A stretch of DNA of 64,000 nt, taken from positions 39,226-103,225 of the forward strand of contig JAFGSF010000002.1 of NCBI GenBank assembly GCA_016934745.1, written 5' to 3'. The translations under genes were made by a program, and so were the position numbers. A model generated the notes under the pieces. It had not been told where the DNA came from, ran no database searches, and worked only from the letters and a program-made list of their open reading frames with translations. The stretch comes from Candidatus Aminicenantota bacterium (GTDB lineage Bacteria; Acidobacteriota; Aminicenantia; UBA2199). This document shows positions 1 to 9,075 of this stretch, piece after piece (the first letter of the stretch is position 1; the number at the start of each line of letters is the position of its first letter).

Positions 1-733
1 CGATGGCTTTGAAGTATTTCATGGCCGTTCCCCAGGATGAAACCACGGCGATGACCAGACCGGCAAAACCGTCGAGAAATCCCAGCCGCCAGATGTAATG
101 TCTGAGAAAAGTTACCGGCGGCAGGATCAAGAGGCGCAGGAAAAGACATTTTTTTCTTTGGCGGATAATTTCTTCACTTTGAAAATTGGAATAATGGTTC
201 AGGCGACGAATATGATCATTGATGTCACGGTAGGTGTAATGCAAAATGACGCCGGGCAGGGGGGCAACCAGGCCGGTCACATGAAGCCGTTCGTGTATGC
301 GACCCTGCCAGGACGATTTGCTTTTTCGGAAAAGCCTGATCTTTCTGTCCGGATACCAGCCTGAATGGCGAATCCAACGTCCCAGGTAAAAGGCTTTTCT
401 TGTGATGGAAAAAGCAGCTATGTTTTCGGGCGGTTTTTGTGCTTTCAATTCCATCATCGCTTTTTTCAATTCCGGGGACACTCTTTCATCGGCATCAAGA
501 TTAAGTATCCATTCGTGTTCGGCTTTGTGCATGGCGAAATTTTTTTGCTGGCCGTAATCATCGAAGCGGTTTTGATAGAATGTAACTCCGGCCTGTCTGG
601 AGATTTCAGGAGTACGGTCGGTCGAATAAGAATCAACCACGACAATCTCATCGACGATTCCCCGCAGACTCGCCAATGCATCGGGCAGGCGTTCTTCTTC
701 GTTAAGGGTGATAATGACTGCTGAAATTTTCAT
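1..733 (-). CDS. Glycosyltransferase family 2, LPS-core (WaaE/KdtX) type, cut by window edge
   Basis: The reading frame runs off the left edge, so only about the first 244 codons are present. The N-terminus (MKISAVIITLNEEERLPDAL) is the nucleotide-sugar binding strand of a GT-A fold, and NLDADERVS carries the DxD metal site. This layout matches WaaE/KdtX-like transferases that add a sugar to the LPS inner core on the cytoplasmic side of the inner membrane. GGAAGCAGG lies before the ATG at 733; an in-frame ATG at 754 is an alternative start. The gene lies 52 bp downstream of purH on the same strand and probably shares its transcript. The exact sugar and acceptor cannot be read from the sequence. 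Confidence 0.85.
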   Translation of the reverse strand, partial: MKISAVIITLNEEERLPDALASLRGIVDEIVVVDSYSTDRTPEISRQAGVTFYQNRFDDYGQQKNFAMHKAEHEWILNLDADERVSPELKKAMMELKAQKPPENIAAFSITRKAFYLGRWIRHSGWYPDRKIRLFRKSKSSWQGRIHERLHVTGLVAPLPGVILHYTYRDINDHIRRLNHYSNFQSEEIIRQRKKCLFLRLLILPPVTFLRHYIWRLGFLDGFAGLVIAVVSSWGTAMKYFKAI

Positions 734-785
734 TTTATCAGTGCCTGCTTCCATGGCTGGAAAATACAGGACCCCGGTATCTTTG

Positions 786-2306
786 TCAATGACGAAAATG
801 GCGGATGCCGGTGAAAAGGAGCTTGATGCCGAACTTTTCAGCGGCTGCAATCACCTCGGAGTCCCTGACCGAGCCGCCCGTTTCGACCACCACGGAGATC
901 TTGTGCCTGGCTGCTAGCTTGACCGAGTCCGGGAAGGGGAAAAATGCGTCGGACAGGAGCACAGCACCAGTGACTGGCATTTGGCTTTTGCAAATGGCCA
1001 ACTCCACGGCATCGATGCGGCTGGATTGGCCCGCACCGACCGCCATGAGCCGAAGGTTCTTGACGATGATGATGCCGTTCGACTTCACGTATTTGATAAG
1101 TTTCCAGCCGAATTCCACATCGGCTTTTTCCCTCTTGCCCAGAGATTTTCCGGCTTTGCGTTCAAAAGCCCCGATGGTAAAAGCACGATCATCCCGACTT
1201 TGATATACGAAACCGCCAGGAATGGTCTTGAAGTCGGCCTTTTCCCTGTAGCCAGCAGCTAGTTTGATCAGGCGCAGGTTTTTTTTCTTGCGCAGGATCG
1301 CGAGCGCAGCATCAGAAAAATCTGGGGCCACGATAACTTCAAAAAAAATGTCGCTGACCATGGCCGCCGCTTTGGCTTCAAGCCGGCTGTTGAAACCGAC
1401 AATGCCGCCATACGCTGAGCGCGGGTCTCCGCTGAAGGCATTTTTAAAGGCCAGAGGCTGCCTAGCGGCCATAGCGGCGCCGCAGGGATTCTGGTGCTTG
1501 ACGATGACGGTGAAATGTTCTTTATCCTGAAAGTCGTTGAGTGTTTCATAAACCATGGCGGCATCGAGGATATTATTGAAGGATAACTCTTTGCCATGCA
1601 GCTGTTCGATGGCATGGAACGGAGAACGACGATCCCGGATAGCCAGAAATGCCGATTGATGGGGATTCTCGCCATAGCGAAGCGTTTGCTCACGGCGGCC
1701 GGCGATGGTCAGGAAATCAGGAGGAGTTTCCTGGGCGGCAGCGAGAAAGGCTGCGATCAATGAGTCGTAAAAGCAAGTATAGGCAAAGGCTTTTTGGGCC
1801 AAGCGTTTTCTCAATTCCATGGGAATGTCGTTGTTGCGTTCGATAGCGTCAATGACCGGCTCGAAATCCTTTTCGTCAATCAGGACAATGGTATCCTTGA
1901 AATTTTTGGCCGCGGCCCGGACCAGCGACGGGCCGCCGATATCGATATTCTCGAGCATGGCATCCAGGTCGGAGGTTTTTTTTTCCAGAGCGGCCTCGAA
2001 GGGATAAAAATTGACGATGACCAGGTCGATTTTGCCGACCGCGAATTCCTGCAATTGCTTTATGTGATCGTCGTTATTCTTGGCCAGGATCGGTCCGAAA
2101 ATCAGCGGGTGAAGGGTTTTTACCCGGCCATTGAGAATTTCCGGAAACTTGGTTAGCGCCGACACTTCGCTGACTGGAATATTTTTCCCCTTCAGAAACG
2201 CAGCCGTACCGCCAGTAGAAATGATTTCCCAGCCGGCCCGGTGCAGCGCGATGGTGATTGTTTCGATTCCTTGCTTCTCATAAACGCTGATTAATGCCCG
2301 TTTCAT
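786..2306 (-). CDS. purH: Bifunctional AICAR transformylase / IMP cyclohydrolase
   Basis: PurH catalyses the last two steps of de novo purine synthesis: formyl transfer to AICAR, then ring closure to IMP. The N-terminal cyclohydrolase (MGS-like fold, residues about 1-195) begins MKRALISVYEKQGIE and contains STGGTAAFL. The transformylase half has RYGENPHQSA, the catalytic KHQNPCG and AYGGIVGFN, and ends with FTGIRHFRH, as the family does. At 506 residues it is close to full family length. GGAGGAA before the ATG at 2306 fixes the start; the frame is open five codons further but without a ribosome site. guaB, another IMP-pathway gene, is elsewhere in the window. Confidence 0.97.
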   Translation of the reverse strand: MKRALISVYEKQGIETITIALHRAGWEIISTGGTAAFLKGKNIPVSEVSALTKFPEILNGRVKTLHPLIFGPILAKNNDDHIKQLQEFAVGKIDLVIVNFYPFEAALEKKTSDLDAMLENIDIGGPSLVRAAAKNFKDTIVLIDEKDFEPVIDAIERNNDIPMELRKRLAQKAFAYTCFYDSLIAAFLAAAQETPPDFLTIAGRREQTLRYGENPHQSAFLAIRDRRSPFHAIEQLHGKELSFNNILDAAMVYETLNDFQDKEHFTVIVKHQNPCGAAMAARQPLAFKNAFSGDPRSAYGGIVGFNSRLEAKAAAMVSDIFFEVIVAPDFSDAALAILRKKKNLRLIKLAAGYREKADFKTIPGGFVYQSRDDRAFTIGAFERKAGKSLGKREKADVEFGWKLIKYVKSNGIIIVKNLRLMAVGAGQSSRIDAVELAICKSQMPVTGAVLLSDAFFPFPDSVKLAARHKISVVVETGGSVRDSEVIAAAEKFGIKLLFTGIRHFRH

Positions 2307-2328
2307 GGTATTCCTCCGCATGAAGCTT

Positions 2329-2357
2329 ATTATAACGTGTCGCGAGTTTCAACGCAA
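2329..2357 (-). promoter_or_regulatory. Promoter of purH
   Basis: Reading on the minus strand, TTGCGT, a 17-bp spacer and a perfect TATAAT precede purH. The predicted transcript start is about 2322, giving a 16-nt leader that holds the GGAGGAA ribosome site. Confidence 0.6.
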
Positions 2358-2413
2358 AGACCATTTATTTTCTCCCACTCCAGTGGGCCCAGAACGTTAT
2401 GTGTAAAAGAAGT

Positions 2414-2442
2414 TTCACAAATCGTTTCTTTTATGGTAAAAT
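2414..2442 (+). promoter_or_regulatory. Promoter of tRNA-Pro(CGG)
   Basis: TTCACA, a 17-bp spacer and TAAAAT end 16 bp before the tRNA. The -10 is good and the -35 moderate. The position fits a short tRNA 5' leader. Confidence 0.5.
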
Positions 2443-2458
2443 ACTTCCTTCACTGCCG

Positions 2459-2533
2459 CGGGGTGTAGCGCAGACTGGCTAGCGCGTTCCGTTCGGGTCG
2501 GAAAGGCCGGAGGTTCAAATCCTCTCACCCCGA
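2459..2533 (+). tRNA. tRNA-Pro (anticodon CGG)
   Basis: A complete cloverleaf can be drawn. The acceptor stem pairs CGGGGTG with CACCCCG and ends in discriminator A, the D stem is GCGC/GCGC, and the anticodon stem is TTCCG/CGGAA around TTCGGGT, giving anticodon CGG. The T arm is GGAGG-TTCAAAT-CCTCT. It starts with C1, as bacterial tRNA-Pro does. No CCA is encoded. Confidence 0.96.
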
Positions 2534-2556
2534 TTTTCTTTCACTGCTTTTTTTGC

Positions 2557-2585
2557 TTGAATTAAGGATATTTTTAATATATAAT
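2557..2585 (+). promoter_or_regulatory. Promoter of the GT2 gene at 2615
   Basis: TTGAAT, a 17-bp spacer and a perfect TATAAT. The predicted start near 2592 leaves a leader of about 23 nt containing GGGGA before the ATG, so this is a normal leadered gene. Confidence 0.65.
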
Positions 2586-2614
2586 TGATTTTTATTTTGA
2601 ACTATGGGGAATAA

Positions 2615-4114
2615 ATGGAAAATTTAAACGCTTTTGTAGTAATGCTATATTTTTTGGTTTTGTCGATCCTGGCGATTTTTGGCATGCATCGCTATTATCT
2701 GGTTTATTTGTTTTTAAAAAATAAAAAAGCAGTTCCGGAACCAAAAGGCAGATTTGCCGAGTTACCGAAAGTGACCATCCAATTGCCCATGTACAATGAA
2801 ATGTATGTGGCTGAGAGATTGATTGATGCCGTGGTAAAAATGGAATATCCCCGCGAATTGCTGGAAATACAGGTTTTGGATGATTCAACCGACGAAACCG
2901 TGAAGATTGCTTCGCGGCGCGTCAGTTTTTATCAAAAACAGGGTCTGGATATCAGTTATCTTCACCGTGAAAATCGCGAAGGCTACAAAGCTGGAGCATT
3001 GGAACAAGGAATGAAGGTTGCCAAAGGCGAGTTCATTGCTGTTTTCGATGCCGATTTTATCCCCCACAAGCATTTTTTAACCAATACTATCCATTTTTTT
3101 ACCGACCCGCAAATAGGTATGGTGCAAATGCGCTGGAGCCATTTAAACCGCAATTTTTCTCTAATAACCAAGCTGCAGTCCATTTTTCTGGATGGCCATT
3201 TTGTGATCGAGCATACGGCCCGCAATCGATCCGGGCGTTTTTTCAATTTCAACGGTACTGCCGGAATATGGCGGAAAATCGCCATCCATGACGGCGGTGG
3301 CTGGGAACATGACACGTTGACCGAGGATCTGGATCTGAGTTACCGGACGCAGATGAAAGGATGGCAATTTATCTACCTACCTGAATATTCTGTGCCCGCC
3401 GAACTGCCGGTGGATATCGTGGCTTTCAAAGCCCAGCAGCATCGTTGGGCCAAGGGGTCTATCCAAACAGCCAAGAAGCTTTTGCCCAAAATATTCAAGG
3501 CGCGATTGCCCTTGCCCGTTAAAATGGAGTCATTTTTCCATTTGGCGGCCAATATAGCCTACCTGTTGATGGTGCCGCTGTCGGTCTCCATTTTGCCGGT
3601 AGTGATTTTTAGAAGGGATTTGAATTGGAACCAGATGGTAATCTACGATGTGCCATTGTTTTTAATGGCCACGGCGTCGGTATCGGCGTTTTATATCGTT
3701 TCCCAGAAAGAATTGTATTCCGATTGGACCGCGACCTTCAAGTATCTGCCATTACTGATGGGGCTGGGTATCGGGCTTTCGGTAAACAATTCATTTGCCG
3801 TTCTAGAAGCCTTGCGCAACAAGGAATCTGAATTCGTGCGCACGCCAAAGTTTGGCATTGAAAAGAAACAGGACAGCTGGGGAACCAAGAAATACAAGGG
3901 TAACAAAAAGCTTTTGATTCCGCTGGTGGAATTTGTGCTGGGTCTATATTTTACCATTGCCGTGATCATCTGCATCAGTGAAGGCATCTGGCTGACTTTG
4001 CCTTTCCTGATGCTCTTCCAGTATGGATATTTGTATATTTCATTCCTGTCATTTGCAACGATTTTCAAAAACAGGTTTGTTCTTAAAAAGGCCAGTGTCA
4101 GTGTTGCCCACTGA
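2615..4114 (+). CDS. Processive family 2 glycosyltransferase, cellulose-synthase-like
   Basis: A 499-residue integral membrane beta-glycosyltransferase. It has an N-terminal membrane segment (residues about 7-33), a cytoplasmic GT-A domain and four or so C-terminal membrane segments (about 310-485). The catalytic signature is complete and in order: QVLDDSTDET for UDP binding, VFDADF (DxD), TEDLDLSYR (TED catalytic base) and QQHRWAKGS (QxxRW), which marks processive enzymes such as cellulose, hyaluronan or mannan synthases and related glucosylceramide-type transferases. No BcsB, PilZ domain or export partner is adjacent, so the product (polymer or glycolipid) is unknown. GGGGA lies eight bases before the ATG. 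Confidence 0.9.
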   Translation: MENLNAFVVMLYFLVLSILAIFGMHRYYLVYLFLKNKKAVPEPKGRFAELPKVTIQLPMYNEMYVAERLIDAVVKMEYPRELLEIQVLDDSTDETVKIASRRVSFYQKQGLDISYLHRENREGYKAGALEQGMKVAKGEFIAVFDADFIPHKHFLTNTIHFFTDPQIGMVQMRWSHLNRNFSLITKLQSIFLDGHFVIEHTARNRSGRFFNFNGTAGIWRKIAIHDGGGWEHDTLTEDLDLSYRTQMKGWQFIYLPEYSVPAELPVDIVAFKAQQHRWAKGSIQTAKKLLPKIFKARLPLPVKMESFFHLAANIAYLLMVPLSVSILPVVIFRRDLNWNQMVIYDVPLFLMATASVSAFYIVSQKELYSDWTATFKYLPLLMGLGIGLSVNNSFAVLEALRNKESEFVRTPKFGIEKKQDSWGTKKYKGNKKLLIPLVEFVLGLYFTIAVIICISEGIWLTLPFLMLFQYGYLYISFLSFATIFKNRFVLKKASVSVAH

Positions 4115-4180
4115 TTGCAGCAATTAAGGGAAGCTCGCTTGTGATGACGGGAATATTTTCGCCCATTTTTTAAAAAAACC

Positions 4181-5224
4181 ATGAAATTCAATGCCTATTT
4201 TGCCAGATTTTTTCACCCGCAACAAAGTTTTTCCGGCAATATTCAGGTGGGTGGAGATAATGTCCAGGCAAATTTTAAAAAAATAGACGGCGATTTGTTT
4301 GTGGTTTATTTTAAAAATCAAATTGAACTCAGTTTTCTTCAAAAAATTAATTTTAAAAATTCCAAACTCTCCATGAATGTCCTATTGCCCGTGTTGTCGC
4401 AGTACAACCAAAGAAAATTAAACAAGATTGCCGAGATACTGGCCTCGATCGACAAACAGACTTTCGGCCAGATCATTATGGCTTTACTTACCGTAGAAAA
4501 ATTTTTGGAAATTGGGAATTTGCTTGGTTTTTTTATTGTTGAAAGATGGGTGGCCATTGCCGTCCTTATCGAATTGGAGCTCGCCGCACAGGTGAAGACC
4601 ATCAGTTTCAATGACTTATTCGTTACTTCCTGGAGCCACTATTCCCAAAACCTGGCGGCCTTGGAAAATGCTTTGCGGCAGGCTTATGAAAACCGGGAAA
4701 AGACATTAAAATTCAGCCAACTGGAAAAAATCATCAAAGTACCTCACACGACACTCTATTTTAGGTACTTGCTGCGCAAGTGCAGCCAGATGTTTCCTTT
4801 TAAACTGCTTGCCAATGCCCTTATTTTTTCCCAGCTGCCCTTGGCTGCTGACGAAAAAGAGCGCATGACTGAAATCGAAAAAGTTCTGAAATCGAAAAAA
4901 TTGTTGATATTTGCCATTGAAGACGTGCTGAAAAGTCTATCGCTCTCAACCAAGCAAATCAATGATGCCTTGTGGTACATGGTTCACGAAGAGAAATTCA
5001 TGCAATTAAATGAGAGATATTTTATTTTCAATGAAGAATATGCAAAAATAGTCAATCGTTTAAAAAAATTCGTAAGGAATCAAGGGGATATCATTACCAT
5101 TGATGATTTGCGAAATATTACTGCTTATTCACGAAAGTATATCATTATTTTATTTGAGTATCTGGATAGTCAAAACATCACTCAGCGAATCGGGAATAAA
5201 AGAAAAATATTACTGGGTGCTTGA
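4181..5224 (+). CDS. SelB-like protein lacking the GTPase domain (C-terminal winged-helix half only)
   Basis: The last 50 residues (SRKYIIILFEYLDSQNITQR, then IGNKRK) closely follow the final winged helix of SelB, which binds the SECIS RNA hairpin. The preceding winged helices (about 150-300) also follow SelB, including a YFIFNEEY segment where SelB has its typical 'lyYHrEal' stretch. Residues 1-70 are beta-rich and could be SelB domain III. No EF-Tu-like GTPase motifs are present here or just upstream. Upstream I see no ribosome site and no convincing promoter. It may be a decayed selB or a repurposed RNA-binding protein. Its stop codon directly abuts that of the convergent TPR gene. Confidence 0.6.
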   Translation: MKFNAYFARFFHPQQSFSGNIQVGGDNVQANFKKIDGDLFVVYFKNQIELSFLQKINFKNSKLSMNVLLPVLSQYNQRKLNKIAEILASIDKQTFGQIIMALLTVEKFLEIGNLLGFFIVERWVAIAVLIELELAAQVKTISFNDLFVTSWSHYSQNLAALENALRQAYENREKTLKFSQLEKIIKVPHTTLYFRYLLRKCSQMFPFKLLANALIFSQLPLAADEKERMTEIEKVLKSKKLLIFAIEDVLKSLSLSTKQINDALWYMVHEEKFMQLNERYFIFNEEYAKIVNRLKKFVRNQGDIITIDDLRNITAYSRKYIIILFEYLDSQNITQRIGNKRKILLGA

Positions 5225-6229
5225 TCAGGAAGTTTCTATTCCCAAGCGGATTTTTGCGGCGTTTAGAATATCATTAAACGCCTTTTCCTGTTCGGCTTGT
5301 GGCTGACCCTTGGTTTTCTCAAACAAAACAAGATGCTGAAGTAACTTCAAAGCATCAGGGGAATACTTTTCATCATTAAGCAGGCTGGCTTCGGCCAGGT
5401 AATTCATCGCACTGTCAATATCAATTTTGTTGAGTAAAACTCCAAGGTCGTAAGCTACCTTGGCGTTGTTTTTCATTTGGTAGGAAGCCTTCAAGTTCTC
5501 AATGGCCTTTTCCTGATTTTTGAGTCGTGCGTACCACATTCCCAGCATTTTGTAATAATCGGCATTGGGTTTATTTTGGTTAATGGCTTCGATACCGCGA
5601 ATGGCGTCTTCCACCCTTTGGCTCTTGAGCATGCGCTCGCTGAAGACCAAGACAAAATTGGCCGATTTGTCGGACTTGTCCAATTGATAGGCTTCGATAG
5701 ATTTGTTTAAAGCGTTTACGGCGTTTTGCGGATCTTCGGGCTTGGCAGCCAGTAATTGCACTTGAATCCGCAGGGCCGGGGCAACATAGTTGATGTCGAT
5801 AGCCGCGGAACTCTGGTTTTCAGTGCGTATTGATTTGCCTAGTTCAATCAGCGCATCGGCATAACTGTAGGCTTTAGCAGCGTCTTTTTTTGTCAAATTA
5901 AAGGCATTGGCCAAATACAGAAGCAAACGCAATCTGTTTTGGGAATCCAAATCCTTGTAAATTAATGCTTTTTCTCCATACTGGATAGTTTTTTCGAATT
6001 GTTGAAGTTGATAGGCCGTGTCTGCCAGACTTAAATACATATATATGGCGTTTCTTTCATCTTTATCGCCATAGGTGTTGTAATATTCTTCAAGTTTTTC
6101 CAATCTGGCTTGGAGGTTTTTTTCATCCTGGATGGCAATCCAGGCATCGGTTTGAGCCTTGCTCATGATAGGTAATAACAGCGCTCCGCTGACTATGATT
6201 AATAGGGTGAAAATCACAACTTTTTTCAT
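5225..6229 (-). CDS. Secreted tetratricopeptide-repeat protein
   Basis: A 334-residue protein with a clear signal peptide (MKKVVIFTLLIIVSGALLLP, cleaved near SKAQ), hence periplasmic or envelope-associated. The rest is helical repeats of TPR type, for example QLQQFEKTIQYGEKAL, then blocks around NADYYKMLGMWYARLKNQEKA and NNAKVAYDLGVLL. TPRs are protein-binding scaffolds; no catalytic domain is visible and the partner is unknown. GGAGGAATGCACC before the ATG at 6229 sets the start rather than the ATG five codons earlier. The gene is divergent from the M16 pair and could act with it in the periplasm, which is inference from position only. Confidence 0.8.
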   Translation of the reverse strand: MKKVVIFTLLIIVSGALLLPIMSKAQTDAWIAIQDEKNLQARLEKLEEYYNTYGDKDERNAIYMYLSLADTAYQLQQFEKTIQYGEKALIYKDLDSQNRLRLLLYLANAFNLTKKDAAKAYSYADALIELGKSIRTENQSSAAIDINYVAPALRIQVQLLAAKPEDPQNAVNALNKSIEAYQLDKSDKSANFVLVFSERMLKSQRVEDAIRGIEAINQNKPNADYYKMLGMWYARLKNQEKAIENLKASYQMKNNAKVAYDLGVLLNKIDIDSAMNYLAEASLLNDEKYSPDALKLLQHLVLFEKTKGQPQAEQEKAFNDILNAAKIRLGIETS

Positions 6230-6266
6230 GGTGCATTCCTCCATTCTAATTTGGAATTGAGAAATA

Positions 6267-6296
6267 ATTATAAATAATTTTCACTGACAATGTCAA
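6267..6296 (-). promoter_or_regulatory. Promoter of the TPR gene
   Basis: On the minus strand: consensus TTGACA, an 18-bp spacer and consensus TATAAT. The leader is about 30 nt and includes the GGAGGAA site. It is divergent from the leaderless-type promoter at 6327. Confidence 0.7.
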
Positions 6297-6326
6297 GTAT
6301 TTTATCAAAAAGCACCGATGTGGCAT

Positions 6327-6355
6327 TTGACTTAATTTTTGTTAGTCGGTAAAAT
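6327..6355 (+). promoter_or_regulatory. Leaderless-type promoter of the M16-like gene
   Basis: TTGACT, a 17-bp spacer and TAAAAT. Six bases after the -10, at the expected +1, is GTG at 6362. An ATG at 6359 would sit upstream of the predicted transcript start. There is no Shine-Dalgarno sequence. Confidence 0.65.
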
Positions 6356-6361
6356 GTCATG

Positions 6362-7672
6362 GTGATCAAGAAAGGTATTTATTGTTTTCTTTTTATATCG
6401 CTCTTTACCCCCGTTTTTTGTCAAACAATCAACATCACTTCTTTCGAATTGCCCAATGGCTTGAAAGTCATCCTGTCCCCCAGCGACGACATGCAGGCGG
6501 CTGCGGTCTGTATTTACAACATGAATGGGGCCAGGCATGATTTGGCTGACAATCGCGGCATATCTTATCTATTTCAATATTTAATGTTTAATGGCAACGA
6601 GAACCTGGAATCCTACGACCATGTTTTATTTATCAACAAGATGGGCGGAATCGTCAGCGGCCGGGTAAGCCATGACAATTCGGTTTTCTGTGATGTATTA
6701 CCAGCGTCAGAAATTAACGTGGCTCTATGGCTGGAAAGCGAGCGCTTAAAAAGCCTGCGCCTTGACGACGCAAGTATCAATTACCAAAAAAACCAAATAT
6801 TCAATCGCATCAACAGACTGGGGGAAGCAAGCCTCAATTTTAGAGCGCAAACTTGGATCAATTCCAGGGTTTTCGATGGTTTGCCTTATGCCCAGCCCCT
6901 ATATGGCGATTTGAATAAAATTCGGAATCTCAATAATGACCAGATCAGGGAAAGCTATCAAAAATTTCAAAATTTGTCCAATATTTTGCTGATTATAGCC
7001 GGGAAATTTGATATCAATGAATTAAAGGCCGGAATCAATAAATATTTTCAAAACATTCCACCCGGAAAGAAATCCCAGGAGGTCATTGCGAATATTTCCA
7101 CGCCTCATAGCTCTTTCTCGGTGAAGAACTGGGTCCTGCCAGGATTGAAAAATAATTTTTCTTTTTTTGCAATCAAGTCTCCGGGGAAAATTAATTATGA
7201 TTTTTTGTATTTTGATTTTTTGCGCTATTACTTGACCGATCCGCGCCTTTCACATCTGGATTATATGATTAACAAGGTGAATAAATTGAATGTTGAAATA
7301 GAAGCGACATACACCGATTATTTCGAGGCCAATGTGTTGACCATCCAAATGTCCTGCCCTGAACGCATTAATCTTGAAAAGGCCAAATATATACTTCAGC
7401 AAGAATTCATGGCCTTGACCACGAAATTGATTAATAATGCGGATTTTAGGGCGGTCCGTTCCTTGATGGAAATCGACTTTAACAAAAACACGTACTCATT
7501 GGAGGACAGGTGCCTGCGCATCGGCGAATTTTATCACATGTTTGGTGAACTTAATTTCTTTGATGCGTATCTGAGACGTTTGCGTAGGGTTTCATTATAC
7601 GATATTTTGGAAAGCGCCAAAAAATATCTGAAAAAAGAAAATCAGGTTATTTTAAATGTCTATGGCGAATAA
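6362..7672 (+). CDS. M16-fold (insulinase/processing-peptidase-like) protein without zinc motif
   Basis: The protein starts with a signal peptide (GIYCFLFISLFTPVF) and continues as an M16 peptidase fold: FELPNGLKVILSP, then ARHDLADNRGISYLFQYLMF, then LWLESERLKSL. In active M16 enzymes the middle block carries the HxxEH zinc motif. Here it reads YLFQY (residues about 69-73), so both histidines and the glutamate are gone. Dead M16 subunits usually pair with an active partner, but the next gene is also inactive. I place the start at GTG 6362, which coincides with the predicted +1, rather than ATG 6359. The pair is probably a periplasmic binding or chaperone-like complex; the role is unknown. Confidence 0.8.
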   Translation: MIKKGIYCFLFISLFTPVFCQTINITSFELPNGLKVILSPSDDMQAAAVCIYNMNGARHDLADNRGISYLFQYLMFNGNENLESYDHVLFINKMGGIVSGRVSHDNSVFCDVLPASEINVALWLESERLKSLRLDDASINYQKNQIFNRINRLGEASLNFRAQTWINSRVFDGLPYAQPLYGDLNKIRNLNNDQIRESYQKFQNLSNILLIIAGKFDINELKAGINKYFQNIPPGKKSQEVIANISTPHSSFSVKNWVLPGLKNNFSFFAIKSPGKINYDFLYFDFLRYYLTDPRLSHLDYMINKVNKLNVEIEATYTDYFEANVLTIQMSCPERINLEKAKYILQQEFMALTTKLINNADFRAVRSLMEIDFNKNTYSLEDRCLRIGEFYHMFGELNFFDAYLRRLRRVSLYDILESAKKYLKKENQVILNVYGE

Positions 7673-9071
7673 ATTTTTGTCTGTCGGAAAATCCTCGCAG
7701 TGGCTGATCGCAGGACTCTTTATTTTCTATGGTATTGCGCATCTGGGTGCAGATACGCGGCAGTTTTCATTGTCTACGGCCAAGGGATTTCCCATTCGAG
7801 TATTGCAGGACAATGAGATGCATTTTGTTCATGCTGAGCTATTTATTTTCCTGGACAGCAGTACGCAAAATTACAATTCCCTGATAATCTCTCAGTTGAC
7901 CATATTGAATATGTTTGCCCGGGAATTAAATTCGCCATCATCCAACCTGCTGGACTCGCTTTTAAGGCTGGGCAATGATTATCAGGTTGAACAAACCCCT
8001 GAGTATATAAAATTGAGTATTAATTTTCTTCCCGACCGGCTTGCCAGTTTTACCAAAGTGCTTCGGGATATTTTCACCTACCAGTCCTTTCATTTAAATA
8101 AATTCAACCTAAGCAAGGCCAAATATTGGTCATTTTTTGTGAAAAACAGGGATTGGAAAAAAGACATTGCTTTTTTGTTGGCTTACCAGCAGATCGTCGG
8201 CAATTTTTATTTCAGCCAGGGCTTGGTAATCCAGGAATTCATCAATGGAATCAATTTGGCCCAATTGCGGTCATTTCATCTGAAAACTTTCAGAATTGAC
8301 AACTCCCTACTCATCATCAAGGGTAATGTAAATCCTTATATCGTTTTGGGTCTGCTTGAGAAGGATTTGCCCGTTTTGGCCCGAACGCCGGCAAAAAGCA
8401 AAAAAGAGGCTATCAAAATCCACTCGGGCCGCAAGATATTTGTGCTGAACAATAACGTTTCCGATTACCCGATGATTTACTGGTTTGATGTGGCTCCACC
8501 ATTGACTGATGTCAACTACCTGCCATTTTTTATCGGCAATTTCGCATTGTTCGGTTTCCCCGGAGGGAGAATTTATCAGTCCGAAAGGAGTCAGGTTTTA
8601 CTGGGTGGCTACAAAGTCAGTACGGATATCTATTCATTAAAGAATTTCACTGTTTTCTGCAACTACTTGCGATTGAACTATGCTGATTTGGAAAACTTCC
8701 TGTTACTGGTTGATCAAGAAAGAAAAAAGTTTTCCGTACGCTCTATTGTCAGAAAAGAGTATCTGGATGCCTTGAATTATTACCTCGGCCGGGCTCAAGT
8801 GGAAACAGGCAATTATGCTTATGGAATGCAGCAAATGCTTGACCGTTACCAAACCCCACCGGCTTCCCCGCTTCCATCGGCACGAAATTCAGAATCAGCG
8901 CGCGAAGTGACGTTTGAACGGGTCGTGCAGGTGATGGATACCCTGATGGGTTATAAACACAAAACAGGTATCCGTGAAAGGGGCATCATTGTTCTGATCG
9001 GAAATGCCAATTTGATTATTAATAATTTGAAAATATTGAAAACGGATGTTGTTGAATTACGAATGGATTGA
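7656..9071 (+). CDS. Second inactive M16-fold protein, partner of the preceding gene
   Basis: A 471-residue protein overlapping the previous gene by 17 bp. The N-terminus has a hydrophobic export segment (WLIAGLFIFYGIAHLG). The body looks like a diverged M16 fold (STAKGFPIRVLQDNEMHFVH, then paired beta/alpha halves), but no HxxEH is present anywhere. A C-terminal-half feature typical of M16 proteins, FFIGNFALFGFPGGRIYQ, resembles the glycine-rich lid region. Overlap and shared fold suggest co-translation and a heterodimer of two catalytically silent subunits. The start may be ATG 7656 or 7662; neither has a strong ribosome site. Confidence 0.65.
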   Translation: MSMANKFLSVGKSSQWLIAGLFIFYGIAHLGADTRQFSLSTAKGFPIRVLQDNEMHFVHAELFIFLDSSTQNYNSLIISQLTILNMFARELNSPSSNLLDSLLRLGNDYQVEQTPEYIKLSINFLPDRLASFTKVLRDIFTYQSFHLNKFNLSKAKYWSFFVKNRDWKKDIAFLLAYQQIVGNFYFSQGLVIQEFINGINLAQLRSFHLKTFRIDNSLLIIKGNVNPYIVLGLLEKDLPVLARTPAKSKKEAIKIHSGRKIFVLNNNVSDYPMIYWFDVAPPLTDVNYLPFFIGNFALFGFPGGRIYQSERSQVLLGGYKVSTDIYSLKNFTVFCNYLRLNYADLENFLLLVDQERKKFSVRSIVRKEYLDALNYYLGRAQVETGNYAYGMQQMLDRYQTPPASPLPSARNSESAREVTFERVVQVMDTLMGYKHKTGIRERGIIVLIGNANLIINNLKILKTDVVELRMD

Positions 9072-9075
9072 ATCA

